Below, piece after piece: positions 18,802 through 27,523 of a stretch of 37,361 nt of DNA. The stretch is from Gammaproteobacteria bacterium (GTDB taxonomy: Bacteria > Pseudomonadota > Gammaproteobacteria > GCA-001735895). The notes under the pieces were generated by a model. That model was not told where the DNA came from, ran no database searches, and was given only the letters and a program-made list of their open reading frames with translations. How positions within the stretch are numbered: position 1 is the stretch's first letter; each line of letters starts with the position of its first letter. The DNA is taken from the NCBI GenBank assembly GCA_024763505.1, contig JANTFI010000014.1, positions 1-37,361 on the forward strand, given 5' to 3'. A program made the translations under genes and the position numbers.

Positions 18802-19452
18802 TTAAGAGCGGCGATAACTCAGGCTGAGAAAAATAATCAACACGATAAAACTGACCGAAAAGTAAATCATCATCAGGGTATTTACATAATCCGTTGAAAC
18901 CTTTAAATCACGGATCGGGTAAATGATTTCAACCACGCCGGCGACTAGACCGGGTCGGGAATTGGTATGGCATTGTTGGCAAACTTCACGGAATTTGGCC
19001 GGATAGAGAAAACGCATGTGCTGATCCGTGTGCGTCATGCTTTCCTGGCCATTTTTGAATACATCAAAAATAGCCAAATCATTGATGCGACGCATCTTGT
19101 CGATCTTTGACTCTCCGAACAAGGCATCAACCAGTTCACCTCGAATAATCGAAATCTGCATGCCCTGGCCGGTTTTCATCATGCGCCTCGCAGCTGCTTC
19201 GATGCCATCACGTTTTTGACCATTGAGCATCTGGATGTACATGGTTTCGAACACCATTTGCGAAATCTGGCTCACTTCATCACGTGACATATCTTCGTAG
19301 GCATGTTCGCGAAGCATGGCGGAAAACATAAAAAACAAAGCGATCGAGATGCCGACATAGGCCAGGCCAACCTTGATCAGAAAATGCTGGATGCGGCGGG
19401 CTTCATGCTGGCGGGTTTGTAAATCTTGTGCGGACTTGCGGGTCTCAGTCAT
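18802..19452 (-). CDS. Membrane-anchored single c-type heme protein (sensor-like)
   Basis: A 216-residue protein with one transmembrane helix near the N terminus (about 26-46) and another near the C terminus (about 191-212), enclosing a periplasmic domain of about 145 residues. A single heme-binding CxxCH motif, CQQCH, lies at 158-162, close to the second helix. The shape resembles the DUF3365/Tll0287-like heme sensor domains found at the N terminus of signalling proteins, but here no kinase, GGDEF or methyl-accepting domain follows: only about four residues remain after the second helix. A very strong ribosome binding site (AGGAGG) precedes the ATG. A partner protein or an electron-transfer role is possible. 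Confidence 0.7.
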   Translation of the reverse strand: MTETRKSAQDLQTRQHEARRIQHFLIKVGLAYVGISIALFFMFSAMLREHAYEDMSRDEVSQISQMVFETMYIQMLNGQKRDGIEAAARRMMKTGQGMQISIIRGELVDALFGESKIDKMRRINDLAIFDVFKNGQESMTHTDQHMRFLYPAKFREVCQQCHTNSRPGLVAGVVEIIYPIRDLKVSTDYVNTLMMIYFSVSFIVLIIFLSLSYRRS

Positions 19453-19520
19453 AGCATCCTCCTTTTTTTTTTAACCTAATCTAGCGCAAGCAAATGCCGC
19501 AGGGAATGCGCTGGATCAAG

Positions 19521-20372
19521 TCAAAAGATGATGGTTTTGTTGGCGTCGACCATGATGCGGTCTTCCAGATGAAAGCGCAGTCCGGCCGCCAGCACCTGTT
19601 TTTCGATATCCTTGCCGATGCGAACCAGATCTTCCACCTGATCGGTATGATTGACCCGCTGTATGCCCTGCTCGATGATCGGTCCCTGGTCGAGATCATC
19701 CGTCACATAATGACAGGTCGCACCGATCAGTTTGACCCCGCGCTCGAATGCCTGATGATAAGGTTTTGCCCCGATGAAAGACGGCAAAAAACTGTGATGG
19801 ATATTGAGAATCTGCTGCGCGTAGCGCCTACAGAAATCCTCCGGCAATATCTGCATATAACGTGCCAGCACCATGGTATCGATTTCGAACTGAGCGATAA
19901 TGTCTTGCATTGTACCGAACGCTTCCGCCTTGTAGCCGGGTTCGACCGGCACGTAGTAAAAAGGAATATCGCAACACTCCACCTGACGGCGCAGGGTTTC
20001 ATGATTGGCGATCACGCAACGAATATCACAAGGTAAATCTCCGCTGCGCCAGCGATCCAGCAAGTCGGACAGACAATGCGAAGCCTTGCTGGCAAACAGT
20101 GCGACCTTTTTCGGTTCGGCACTATCGACAATGCGCCAGTTCATCGAAAATTTATCAGCCAGCGGCTGGAAGGATTGGCGGAAACCATCGATATCGAACG
20201 GCAGGGAATCCGCCTTGATTTCGATGCGGGAGTAAAACCAGTTATTGGCTTCTTCGGAGTGATGCGAAGACTCGGTGATCCAGCCAGATAGCAGCGATAT
20301 AAAACCGGTAACTTCAGAAACCAGGCCGATCTGGTCGGCGCAGTCAAACAACAAGCGATAAGTGTGAGACAT
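19521..20372 (-). CDS. purU: Formyltetrahydrofolate deformylase
   Basis: PurU hydrolyses 10-formyl-tetrahydrofolate to formate and tetrahydrofolate, balancing one-carbon pools and supplying formate for PurT. The 283 residues consist of an N-terminal ACT domain (about 1-82), the regulatory part, and a formyltransferase-like domain with the catalytic triad Asn190 and His192 in LNIHHSFLPSF and Asp228 in DDLDQGPII. The E. coli enzyme has 280 residues. It is preceded on the same strand by the SulP gene with an 86-base gap and is likely separately controlled. The other purine gene in the window, purB, is 11 kb away. Confidence 0.95.
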   Translation of the reverse strand: MSHTYRLLFDCADQIGLVSEVTGFISLLSGWITESSHHSEEANNWFYSRIEIKADSLPFDIDGFRQSFQPLADKFSMNWRIVDSAEPKKVALFASKASHCLSDLLDRWRSGDLPCDIRCVIANHETLRRQVECCDIPFYYVPVEPGYKAEAFGTMQDIIAQFEIDTMVLARYMQILPEDFCRRYAQQILNIHHSFLPSFIGAKPYHQAFERGVKLIGATCHYVTDDLDQGPIIEQGIQRVNHTDQVEDLVRIGKDIEKQVLAAGLRFHLEDRIMVDANKTIIF

Positions 20373-20458
20373 CGAACATGATTCAAAAAATAATTCCCTG
20401 AATCATACCATTGGCCGCGCCTTCAGGTCATTGGCATCCAGCCACAAAGGTTTTTGTA

Positions 20459-22018
20459 TCAATTATCCAGCCGGTCATCCGCGACATGGTAGGTTGGATC
20501 TTCCAGTTTATTCACTTCGACCAGTGAACCGGCCGTTTCCAGCAATTTTCGACATTCCGGACTCAAGTGCTTGAGATGTAATTTCTTACCGTATTTCTGG
20601 TAACGCTCGGCCAGATTATCGATCGCTTCAATGCCAGAATGATCGGCCACGCGGGAATCGTAAAAATCGATGACCACTTCATCCGGATCATTTTTCGGAT
20701 CGAATAATTGATTAAACGCATGCACCGAACCGAAAAACAACGGGCCACTCAATTCATAGACCTTGACCCCGTTTTCATCGATATAGGATTTTGCAGTCAT
20801 CTGTTTGGCATGTTCCCAGGCGAACACCAGCGCCGACAGAATCACCCCGATCAGTACCGCAATCGCCAAATCGGCCGCCACGGTAATTGCCGCCACCGAG
20901 ATCGAGATCAGGATATCAGCCAGCGGTACTTTGCCGATCATCTTGAATGTTGCCCATTCGAAGGTCGCGATGACGACCACGAACATGACGCCCACCAGTG
21001 CGGCTACCGGGATCATTTCGATCAACCCAGAGGCGAACACAATGAACATCAGCAAAAACAACGCTGCGGCGATGCCCGACAGCCGTCCTCGCCCGCCGGA
21101 ATTGATATTGATCAACGATTGCCCGATCATCGCGCAACCGCCCATGCCGCCGAAGAATCCATTGACCGTATTGGCCACGCCCTGACCGACGCATTCACGA
21201 TTGTTGTGACCGCGCGTCTCGGTAATTTCATCGATCAGGTTCAGCGTCAGCAAGGATTCGATCAAGCCGACACCGGCCAGAATCAGGCTGTAGGGCAAAA
21301 TAATCTCCAGCGTTTCCCAGCTCAGGGGAATTTGCGGAATATGCAAACTCGGAAAGCCGCCGGCAATGGTGGCGGCCGGGTCATCGGCCATGTTACGCAG
21401 CACGTCAACCACTGATCGTGTATCCAGATCGAGGCCAAGAACCAGCAGCGTTACGATTATGATCGCGGCCAGAGAAGCCGGTACGGCCGTGGTCAGGCGT
21501 GGCAGGTATTGGATAATCAACATCGTCAAGACGACCAGCCCGAGCATCACATACAGTGGGGTGCCGGTCATCCATTCCAGTTGTCCCTGCTCGTTGATGA
21601 CCTGAAATTGCTTGAGTTGGGCGAGAAAGATGACGATAGCCAGACCATTCACAAAACCCAGCATGACCGGAAAAGGCACCAGCTGAATGAACTTGCCCAG
21701 CCGCAATACCCCGGCGGATACCTGAATGATTCCGGTCAGCACCAATGCGGCGAACAGATATTCGACACCGTGGGTCGACACCAGCGACACCATCACCACC
21801 GCCATCGCCCCGGTCGCACCGGAGATCATGCCAGGTCGCCCTCCCACCAAAGCAGTGATAATGCCCATCATGAAAGCGCCATACAACCCGACCAGCGGGT
21901 CGACCCCGGCGACAAAGGCAAATGCGACCGCTTCGGGCACCAGCGCCAGCGCCACAGTCAGGCCGGAAAGTACATCATTTTTAATACAGGTTTTGCCCGG
22001 ACAGGTCAGTGGAAACAT
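20459..22018 (-). CDS. SulP-family (SLC26) anion transporter with STAS domain
   Basis: A 519-residue inner-membrane transporter. About 10-12 hydrophobic segments fill residues 10-400. The family hallmark [27 protein letters not shown] is seen in pieces in the middle, after the [13 protein letters not shown] segment ([10 protein letters not shown]). A cytoplasmic STAS domain occupies about 410-510 and includes [19 protein letters not shown]. SulP proteins move sulfate, bicarbonate or other anions; the BicA group takes up bicarbonate with sodium. The substrate cannot be told from sequence. The neighbouring siroheme gene cysG could favour sulfate, but there is no direct link. Confidence 0.9.
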   Translation of the reverse strand: MFPLTCPGKTCIKNDVLSGLTVALALVPEAVAFAFVAGVDPLVGLYGAFMMGIITALVGGRPGMISGATGAMAVVMVSLVSTHGVEYLFAALVLTGIIQVSAGVLRLGKFIQLVPFPVMLGFVNGLAIVIFLAQLKQFQVINEQGQLEWMTGTPLYVMLGLVVLTMLIIQYLPRLTTAVPASLAAIIIVTLLVLGLDLDTRSVVDVLRNMADDPAATIAGGFPSLHIPQIPLSWETLEIILPYSLILAGVGLIESLLTLNLIDEITETRGHNNRECVGQGVANTVNGFFGGMGGCAMIGQSLININSGGRGRLSGIAAALFLLMFIVFASGLIEMIPVAALVGVMFVVVIATFEWATFKMIGKVPLADILISISVAAITVAADLAIAVLIGVILSALVFAWEHAKQMTAKSYIDENGVKVYELSGPLFFGSVHAFNQLFDPKNDPDEVVIDFYDSRVADHSGIEAIDNLAERYQKYGKKLHLKHLSPECRKLLETAGSLVEVNKLEDPTYHVADDRLDN

Positions 22019-22411
22019 ACAGAAAACGCCTTCAGAAAAGAGGCGCGGATTTTACAGAAATATATTAACGAATGCTAATATAAATAAGCTGCTTGAGAGC
22101 ACATGCCAGCAGCCGCGATGGTCATGACCTTCTCCAGGAACCTGCACGATTTACACCAATCATTCGACGAATAACCTGATCAGCGGTCCACGCTACACCA
22201 GCTCGATACATCGCAGAATCCGGACTCAAGAAGCTGTCTACTGCCGATGATTCGAAACCATCGATCTGAAAAATTCTGTCCGCTAGCCAGATCGTGAATA
22301 TCTGGACATACGAGTCAACCGGTATTATCCCAGGAAAAGAACCCGGCCGGCGACAGAAATCCCGGTTCGGGAGTTGGCTTGGCGCAAATTTCCGCCTTTA
22401 CAAAGGTGCTT
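22019..22411. other. Long intergenic region upstream of the SulP gene
   Basis: No open frame of convincing coding character is visible in these roughly 390 bases. The part next to the SulP gene (22060-22090) is AT-rich and should contain its promoter, though I cannot assign boxes with confidence. A perfect 10-bp palindrome GGTCATGACC lies at 22120-22129. No tRNA or riboswitch was recognised. Confidence 0.4.
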
Positions 22412-22436
22412 GCAAAACAGGCTGTCAGCCTGTTTC
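22412..22436 (-). terminator. Probable terminator of the cysG-SBP operon
   Basis: AAACAGGCTG (22415-22424) and CAGCCTGTTT (22426-22435) form a nearly perfect inverted repeat. On the minus strand it begins eight bases after the stop codon of the substrate-binding-like gene and ends in TTTT. The loop is tight and the T run short, so efficiency is uncertain. Confidence 0.6.
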
Positions 22437-22442
22437 ATGACG

Positions 22443-23333
22443 CTAAGCGAGGGCTTGTACAGGCTGGATGCAACTTTCCATCGGATAACTTCGCGTAATA
22501 TATCCGCTATGCAGAAATACCTTTAATAAATTGTTATAAGCCTCTGAATTTATGGATATATCTTCACTCCATGTTTCGAGCTTTTTATAATCGGCCAGTG
22601 TTTTCTCGAGCACATCCAGATCGATATTCGGTAACATCGGGTGAATGGTGCGGGCAATTGCGACCGCTTCCATCGAAATCATATCCGTCATTGCCTGTTG
22701 ATAGGCTCCCATGAAATCCTGCGCCATATCGGTTTGCAGCCATTCACGAGTAGCGCACAGGCTGCTGAAAGCGATCGGACCGAGAGTTTCACCGATCGAG
22801 GCAACGCAATGGCCGATGCCATCTTTTTCCAGTTGCTGCGGCGCCGGACCTTGCTGATGCACGAAAGCGCCCTGACCTGCACGAAACGCTGCATCCATCT
22901 GATCGACATTACCCGCATCGATGATTTGCATCTGGTCAAAGTCAGCGCCGTTCAGATGCATCGCATAGCGCAACGTGGCATGTGGCTGGAATAAATGATC
23001 GACCAGTACCGGCTGACCTTCCAGATCGCTCCACTGGAAGTCTGGCATCGGTTCGCGTGCGGTCAGATAAAAACCGTCGCGCTGGTTGATCGCGGCGAAG
23101 TGGAAAATTTCCAGTGTCTGCCCTTGCTCGAGCGCGGCAAAACTGACTGCAGGCGCCGATTGTGAACAGTGCGCAGTACCCGCAAGCAGGTTTTGATCAA
23201 TCGGGTTATCTGGCGTGGACAGCGTGTAATTCGCTTCGAGCCCGAGCTTTTTCAGATATCCACCCTGAATGGTCATCAGCAGTGGCGCGTAGAAAGCACT
23301 ATGGCGTAACGCCATTATATTGATCACAGCCAT
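22443..23333 (-). CDS. NMT1/SBP-like protein without signal peptide
   Basis: A 296-residue protein built like the nitrate/sulfonate/thiamine-precursor type of binding protein (NMT1/THI5-like): an initial strand then RHSAFYAPLLMTIQGGYLKKLGLE, then TPDNPIDQNLLAGTAHCSQSAPAVSF. These are the usual ligand-pocket segments. The N terminus MAVINIMALRHSAFY has no signal peptide or lipobox, so the protein should stay in the cytoplasm. The ATG overlaps the cysG stop by one base (TAATG), so it is translated with cysG. No permease or ATPase gene is next to it. It could be a soluble ligand carrier or sensor; a THI5-type enzyme is unlikely since I do not see the cysteine-rich active-site motif. Confidence 0.7.
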   Translation of the reverse strand: MAVINIMALRHSAFYAPLLMTIQGGYLKKLGLEANYTLSTPDNPIDQNLLAGTAHCSQSAPAVSFAALEQGQTLEIFHFAAINQRDGFYLTAREPMPDFQWSDLEGQPVLVDHLFQPHATLRYAMHLNGADFDQMQIIDAGNVDQMDAAFRAGQGAFVHQQGPAPQQLEKDGIGHCVASIGETLGPIAFSSLCATREWLQTDMAQDFMGAYQQAMTDMISMEAVAIARTIHPMLPNIDLDVLEKTLADYKKLETWSEDISINSEAYNNLLKVFLHSGYITRSYPMESCIQPVQALA

Positions 23334-24733
23334 TATTTGATCTCTTCGCCGGGTTTGAACCAGTGCAGCTTTTTGTGCAATTCGACCACTTCGCCGACCA
23401 CAATCAAGGTCGGTGCAGTTACATTGTTTTGTCTGACCAGATCCGCCAGTGTGTCGAGATCACCGATAAAAACGCGCTGGTCCGGCGTGGTGCCTTTTTC
23501 GATCAGCGCGGCCGGGGTGCTGGCATCGCGGCCATGCTTTTTCAGTTCTTCACAGATTGCCCCGACATTGTTCAGGCCCATGTAAAACACCACGGTTTGA
23601 TGCGCGTGCGACAACATATCCCAGTTCAGATCGGTGCTACCATCCTTGAGGTGACCGGTGACAAAGATGCAAGCCTGCGCATAATCACGATGGGTCAGCG
23701 GGATACCGGCGTAAGTCGTACAACCCGAAGCCGCCGTGATGCCTGGCACTACTTGAAACGGAATATCTTCATCGATCAGCTCGGCAATTTCTTCACCGCC
23801 ACGACCGAAAATGAAATTATCGCCGCCTTTCAGGCGTAATACCCGCTTGCCCTCTTTCGCCAGTCGCACCAGCAGCTGATTGATGTTTTCCTGCGGGATG
23901 GCATGGTTGGAGCGTTCCTTGCCGGCATAGATGCGTTCGGCATCCCGGCGCACCAGATCCATGATCGGTTCAGACACCAGCCGGTCATACACGATCACAT
24001 CGGCTTTTTGCATCAGCCGCAGTGCGCGGAAGGTCAGCAGATCGGGATCGCCGGGACCTGCGCCGACCAGAAACACTTCGCCCTTGTACCCGGGGTCGGA
24101 TTCCGCTTCTTCGATCAGCTTTTCCAGCAGTACGCGGGCGTCTTCATTACGTCCGGCAAAAACATGCTCGGCCACCGGTCCTTCGAGAATCGATTCCCAG
24201 AATTTGCGTCTCTCCTCGACCTTGGGAAAGGTGCTTTTGACCACATCGCGATAATTCTCGACCAGAGCTGCCAGTTTGCCATAGGCAGATGGCGTGCAAC
24301 TTTCGAGATTGGTGCGAATCAAACGTGCCAGCACCGGTGAAGAACCGCCGGTCGAAACCGCGATCTGTACCGGGTCACGGTTAATGATAGACGGCATGAT
24401 AAAACTGCAAAGCTGCGGGTTGTCGACCACATTACAGGGGATTTTCAATGCAAGTGCTTCGGCAGCGACAGCTTCATTGACCTTTTTATCACTGGTGGCC
24501 GCGATTACGACAAAGGCATCCGACAGATCACCGGGCTGAAAGGTACGCTCGGCCCAGTCGATTTTACCTTCATCGTTGAATCGAGACATTTCACCGCCCA
24601 GGATCGGTGAAATCACACGAACCCGGGCACCCGCTGACAACAGCAAATCAGCCTTGCGAGCGGCAATGCCGCCGGCGCCGACCACGGAGCAGAGCTTATC
24701 TTTCAAATCATAAAATATCGGAAGGTAATTCAT
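23333..24733 (-). CDS. cysG: Siroheme synthase (uroporphyrinogen-III methyltransferase / precorrin-2 dehydrogenase / ferrochelatase)
   Basis: This trifunctional enzyme converts uroporphyrinogen III to siroheme, the cofactor of sulfite and nitrite reductases. The N-terminal precorrin-2 dehydrogenase/ferrochelatase domain (about 1-210) has the NAD-binding segment SVVGAGGIAARKADLLL and NPQLCSFIMPSI. The C-terminal methyltransferase domain (about 216-466) shows VGAGPGDPDLLTFRAL, YDRLVS, RLKGGDNFIFGRGGEE and VPGITAASG, all SAM-dependent tetrapyrrole methylase motifs. At 466 residues it is close to E. coli CysG (457). The ATG at 24733 gives the standard MNYLPIF start and is preferred over a TTG six codons earlier. 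Confidence 0.95.
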   Translation of the reverse strand: MNYLPIFYDLKDKLCSVVGAGGIAARKADLLLSAGARVRVISPILGGEMSRFNDEGKIDWAERTFQPGDLSDAFVVIAATSDKKVNEAVAAEALALKIPCNVVDNPQLCSFIMPSIINRDPVQIAVSTGGSSPVLARLIRTNLESCTPSAYGKLAALVENYRDVVKSTFPKVEERRKFWESILEGPVAEHVFAGRNEDARVLLEKLIEEAESDPGYKGEVFLVGAGPGDPDLLTFRALRLMQKADVIVYDRLVSEPIMDLVRRDAERIYAGKERSNHAIPQENINQLLVRLAKEGKRVLRLKGGDNFIFGRGGEEIAELIDEDIPFQVVPGITAASGCTTYAGIPLTHRDYAQACIFVTGHLKDGSTDLNWDMLSHAHQTVVFYMGLNNVGAICEELKKHGRDASTPAALIEKGTTPDQRVFIGDLDTLADLVRQNNVTAPTLIVVGEVVELHKKLHWFKPGEEIK

Positions 24734-24842
24734 TGGCCGCAACCCGCTCAACTCGATTAAATATTAGCAGATCATTATATATAAGTTTTATAGGGACGGA
24801 TAGAAATTATCTACCTGCCGGGCTTGAGGCTACTAGATATCT

Positions 24843-27473
24843 TTAACGGGACAGGCGAACTGCCGGCAGCACAAATGGTTCGAGCCGACTCAACAAATTT
24901 ACCCGTTGTTGTTGCTGATAGTCAGTTATTTGAAGTCTGGCATCTGTGATATCGCTTGAATCGACGCTGGAAATGATGACATTGTCGTTATTCTCGGTCG
25001 AAGCAAACAGGGATTGCCGATAATTTTCTCGTAAATCATGATCCGCATCGAATGGAACATGCTGGTTGATCGATTCGAGTAGTAACAAACCCAGCATGTT
25101 GGGTTGCCAGTGTATTTCGTCTTGCTTCCATTGTGTTTGATATATCGACCATAATAGGTTGTAACTGTTATAGAGTCGCTTGATCTGCCGGGGATTACGC
25201 AAATTGAATTTCAAAAGCCAGCGATAAAAAAATAATTTCTGATCATCTCCAAAGCCATGCGCTATTTCCGTATCGGGCTCTCCATCGTCACGGATAGATT
25301 GCATCTCGGCATTTATATTAAAGGCTTTCACATCCTGCACAATCGACTCCATGATCTCCGGTGAAACGTCAAATGCGAAACCTTCTGATTCTTCTGGAGT
25401 AACGCCATTATTTATTTCGTGCGGACCTGATTCTACCGTTCCAGTATCATCCTCCGGCGATTTCATAACCTTCTCAAGAAACGTGTCATCTTTCCAAATA
25501 TGTGCGAGATAGCGGGCGACAAACAACTTGTCTGGAGCTGCAAGACGGATCGGTAAATGGATAACCTTGGCCAGATAATCGCGCGCGATACTCATTGGGT
25601 CACGTTGGTGAAACTCAGACAGGGTTTTATAATGGCAGGCCAGCGCTGGAAGCGCGATGCGCTGATCCATCGCAATCACTACGGTCACCCAGGGTATATC
25701 CAGCACCAACCTCACCGCCTCGAACGTTTTGACGATGCCATTAACGCCACATCGATCAAGATCATCGACAAAAAATACCAGACGTCGGTTGAAACCGGGC
25801 GATACCTTACCCAGACAAATATCACACAGCGCATGAATATCCTTTTGCATTGCCGGAATGGTTCCAAGGTACTTCTTGTAACTGGGTAACTTGAGATAGG
25901 TTTTGAGCTGTTTAGCCAGCGGCAATGCACCTGCTTCCTTGAGGTTTTTGATGACAAGCCACAGAAGCCCTAAAGAACCTGCACCGAGTATGCCGCTAAC
26001 AATTAAATAGTCTATCAGGTATAAATAATAAGCACCGCCAGCGGTCAACAGGAAAAGGATCAGGCTTTTCAAGATAGCTACACCATGAAACCTGATGGCA
26101 TAACGCCAGGTTATACCAACCTTGTACAAGAAATGCTTCAACTTACTCCATCCGGATACAGAAGAAGTTAATGCAGAAATCACTTCATGTGCGATACCTG
26201 CCTGTAAGCTGTCGGTATGCTCATATGCCCAGGCATTGAATGTTCCAAAAAGATATTCAGCATCTTCAATTTCATCAAGCTTGACCTTCAATTGTTCAAT
26301 GACAGAAGATTTGCCTATCCCCCAATCTCCGAGCAAACCGATCGTCATGTGATCGCTTTCGCCATCTCCCTTGACTGACAGGCGCGGAGCCAGTGCTTCG
26401 ACCAATTGATCTCGTCCAAGATAATCGACGTTTGAAGGCTTATCCGCCTGCGGTTTTTCATCTGCACTGTCGATGACGAGTACGCTTTTCTGATCCTCTT
26501 CCTCTTTATCACCGGTGAGTATGAGACGATAATCCCGAAAAATTTTCTTCAGCAATGTGGAAATACTTGCACTTTGATTTGTGGCCAGCGCTTCTATTCG
26601 TTTTTCAAGTAGAGAGAGCAGATTGTCCTGAGTCGGTAATAAATCGTACCAGATCGGAGTGAGGCGTAAGTAATGCCAATCCGCAGTGTTCTGTAAAAGA
26701 GCTTCGATATCTTTTTGTACCGCATCGAACATTGCCTGCTGGGCCTCTTTAGAGGCGCGGTACTCTTCTGAATCTATAAAAAAAGAGTTGCTGGCCGCCA
26801 GCAACCCCTGGCTAAAATTTTTGCTCGCCAGTATCACGGGGTCTGATTTCATTTTCATCATATCGATGAATTGTGCAGTTGTGATGATGATACTCAAGCC
26901 AGGCGCAGAATCAGGAATGCTATTTTGTGCTTTAGCGAGAAATGAAATTCGATCAGAATCCTCAACTGATAACTCACGCTGCCAGGCTGTCAGCAGGATA
27001 TCCCAGGCAACAAGTAACTGATAAGCTGATGAATTTTCGGGCTGTTTTAGAGAGAGTTCAAAGACTGCAGCGGGGAAAGCTCTGAGAGAATTTCTGGCAA
27101 TAAGCAGGCGGATACGATCGATGACATCGTCTCCAGATAACTCGTTTAGCTGGTAAAGGCGTTTCTCGATTTCATCTTCAAGTCCCCGATTGTCCTTGAG
27201 TGATGTCTCCATCTCGGGATCGATCTTTTTTTCAGCTTTATCTAATTCCGAGTCGATGTTGAATGTCTGTTTGCTTTGGACTTTCTGCTTAGCAAAAGAG
27301 TCATTTTGATTGGGGTCAATTGAGCGTGAAGCATTCTTTCGCCCCTCTAAATCAAGACCACCTTTCCTAGCATTCATTGAGGTACTTGTATTCCTTGAAT
27401 TCTTGGAAGGTTCTTGCTTCTTAGGTTGATCAAGACCTTCTTCTGATTCTTCTTTCGGTGGTTCAGCCATCAT
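24843..27473 (-). CDS. KAP-family P-loop NTPase with two membrane segments
   Basis: An 876-residue protein. Residues 1-105 are charged, low-complexity and probably disordered; 106-330 look helical. The KAP NTPase domain begins near 350: Walker A GDWGIGKSS (382-390, Lys388), FNAWAYEHTDSLQ (412-424), two membrane segments (about 464-508) inserted between Walker A and B, Walker B LVFFVDDLDRC (565-575) and the distal YLAKVIHLPIRL (633-643). KAP ATPases are membrane-associated STAND-related NTPases, several linked to phage exclusion or conflict systems. Base composition drops here: one 60-base line (25201) is about 32% GC, against about 60% in line 27601 upstream. It follows the 375-aa gene by 50 bases. 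An adjacent ATG codon at 27470 is an alternative start. Confidence 0.85.
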   Translation of the reverse strand: MMAEPPKEESEEGLDQPKKQEPSKNSRNTSTSMNARKGGLDLEGRKNASRSIDPNQNDSFAKQKVQSKQTFNIDSELDKAEKKIDPEMETSLKDNRGLEDEIEKRLYQLNELSGDDVIDRIRLLIARNSLRAFPAAVFELSLKQPENSSAYQLLVAWDILLTAWQRELSVEDSDRISFLAKAQNSIPDSAPGLSIIITTAQFIDMMKMKSDPVILASKNFSQGLLAASNSFFIDSEEYRASKEAQQAMFDAVQKDIEALLQNTADWHYLRLTPIWYDLLPTQDNLLSLLEKRIEALATNQSASISTLLKKIFRDYRLILTGDKEEEDQKSVLVIDSADEKPQADKPSNVDYLGRDQLVEALAPRLSVKGDGESDHMTIGLLGDWGIGKSSVIEQLKVKLDEIEDAEYLFGTFNAWAYEHTDSLQAGIAHEVISALTSSVSGWSKLKHFLYKVGITWRYAIRFHGVAILKSLILFLLTAGGAYYLYLIDYLIVSGILGAGSLGLLWLVIKNLKEAGALPLAKQLKTYLKLPSYKKYLGTIPAMQKDIHALCDICLGKVSPGFNRRLVFFVDDLDRCGVNGIVKTFEAVRLVLDIPWVTVVIAMDQRIALPALACHYKTLSEFHQRDPMSIARDYLAKVIHLPIRLAAPDKLFVARYLAHIWKDDTFLEKVMKSPEDDTGTVESGPHEINNGVTPEESEGFAFDVSPEIMESIVQDVKAFNINAEMQSIRDDGEPDTEIAHGFGDDQKLFFYRWLLKFNLRNPRQIKRLYNSYNLLWSIYQTQWKQDEIHWQPNMLGLLLLESINQHVPFDADHDLRENYRQSLFASTENNDNVIISSVDSSDITDARLQITDYQQQQRVNLLSRLEPFVLPAVRLSR

Positions 27474-27523
27474 TTATCCGTCGGCTTGTTGTGGAGTAAA
27501 TACTACTCCCCCATTCCAGAATC

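Noticed and set aside
20708..21415. A 235-codon plus-strand frame rich in His, Gln and Asp opposite the SulP gene
   Set aside because: The composition is that of an antisense frame of a hydrophobic membrane protein, and no homology or start signal is visible.
22019..22442. Small RNA or riboswitch in the 424-base gap upstream of the SulP gene
   Set aside because: I could trace no conserved riboswitch core or promoter-terminator pair on one strand; only a short palindrome and the terminator of the cysG unit are visible.
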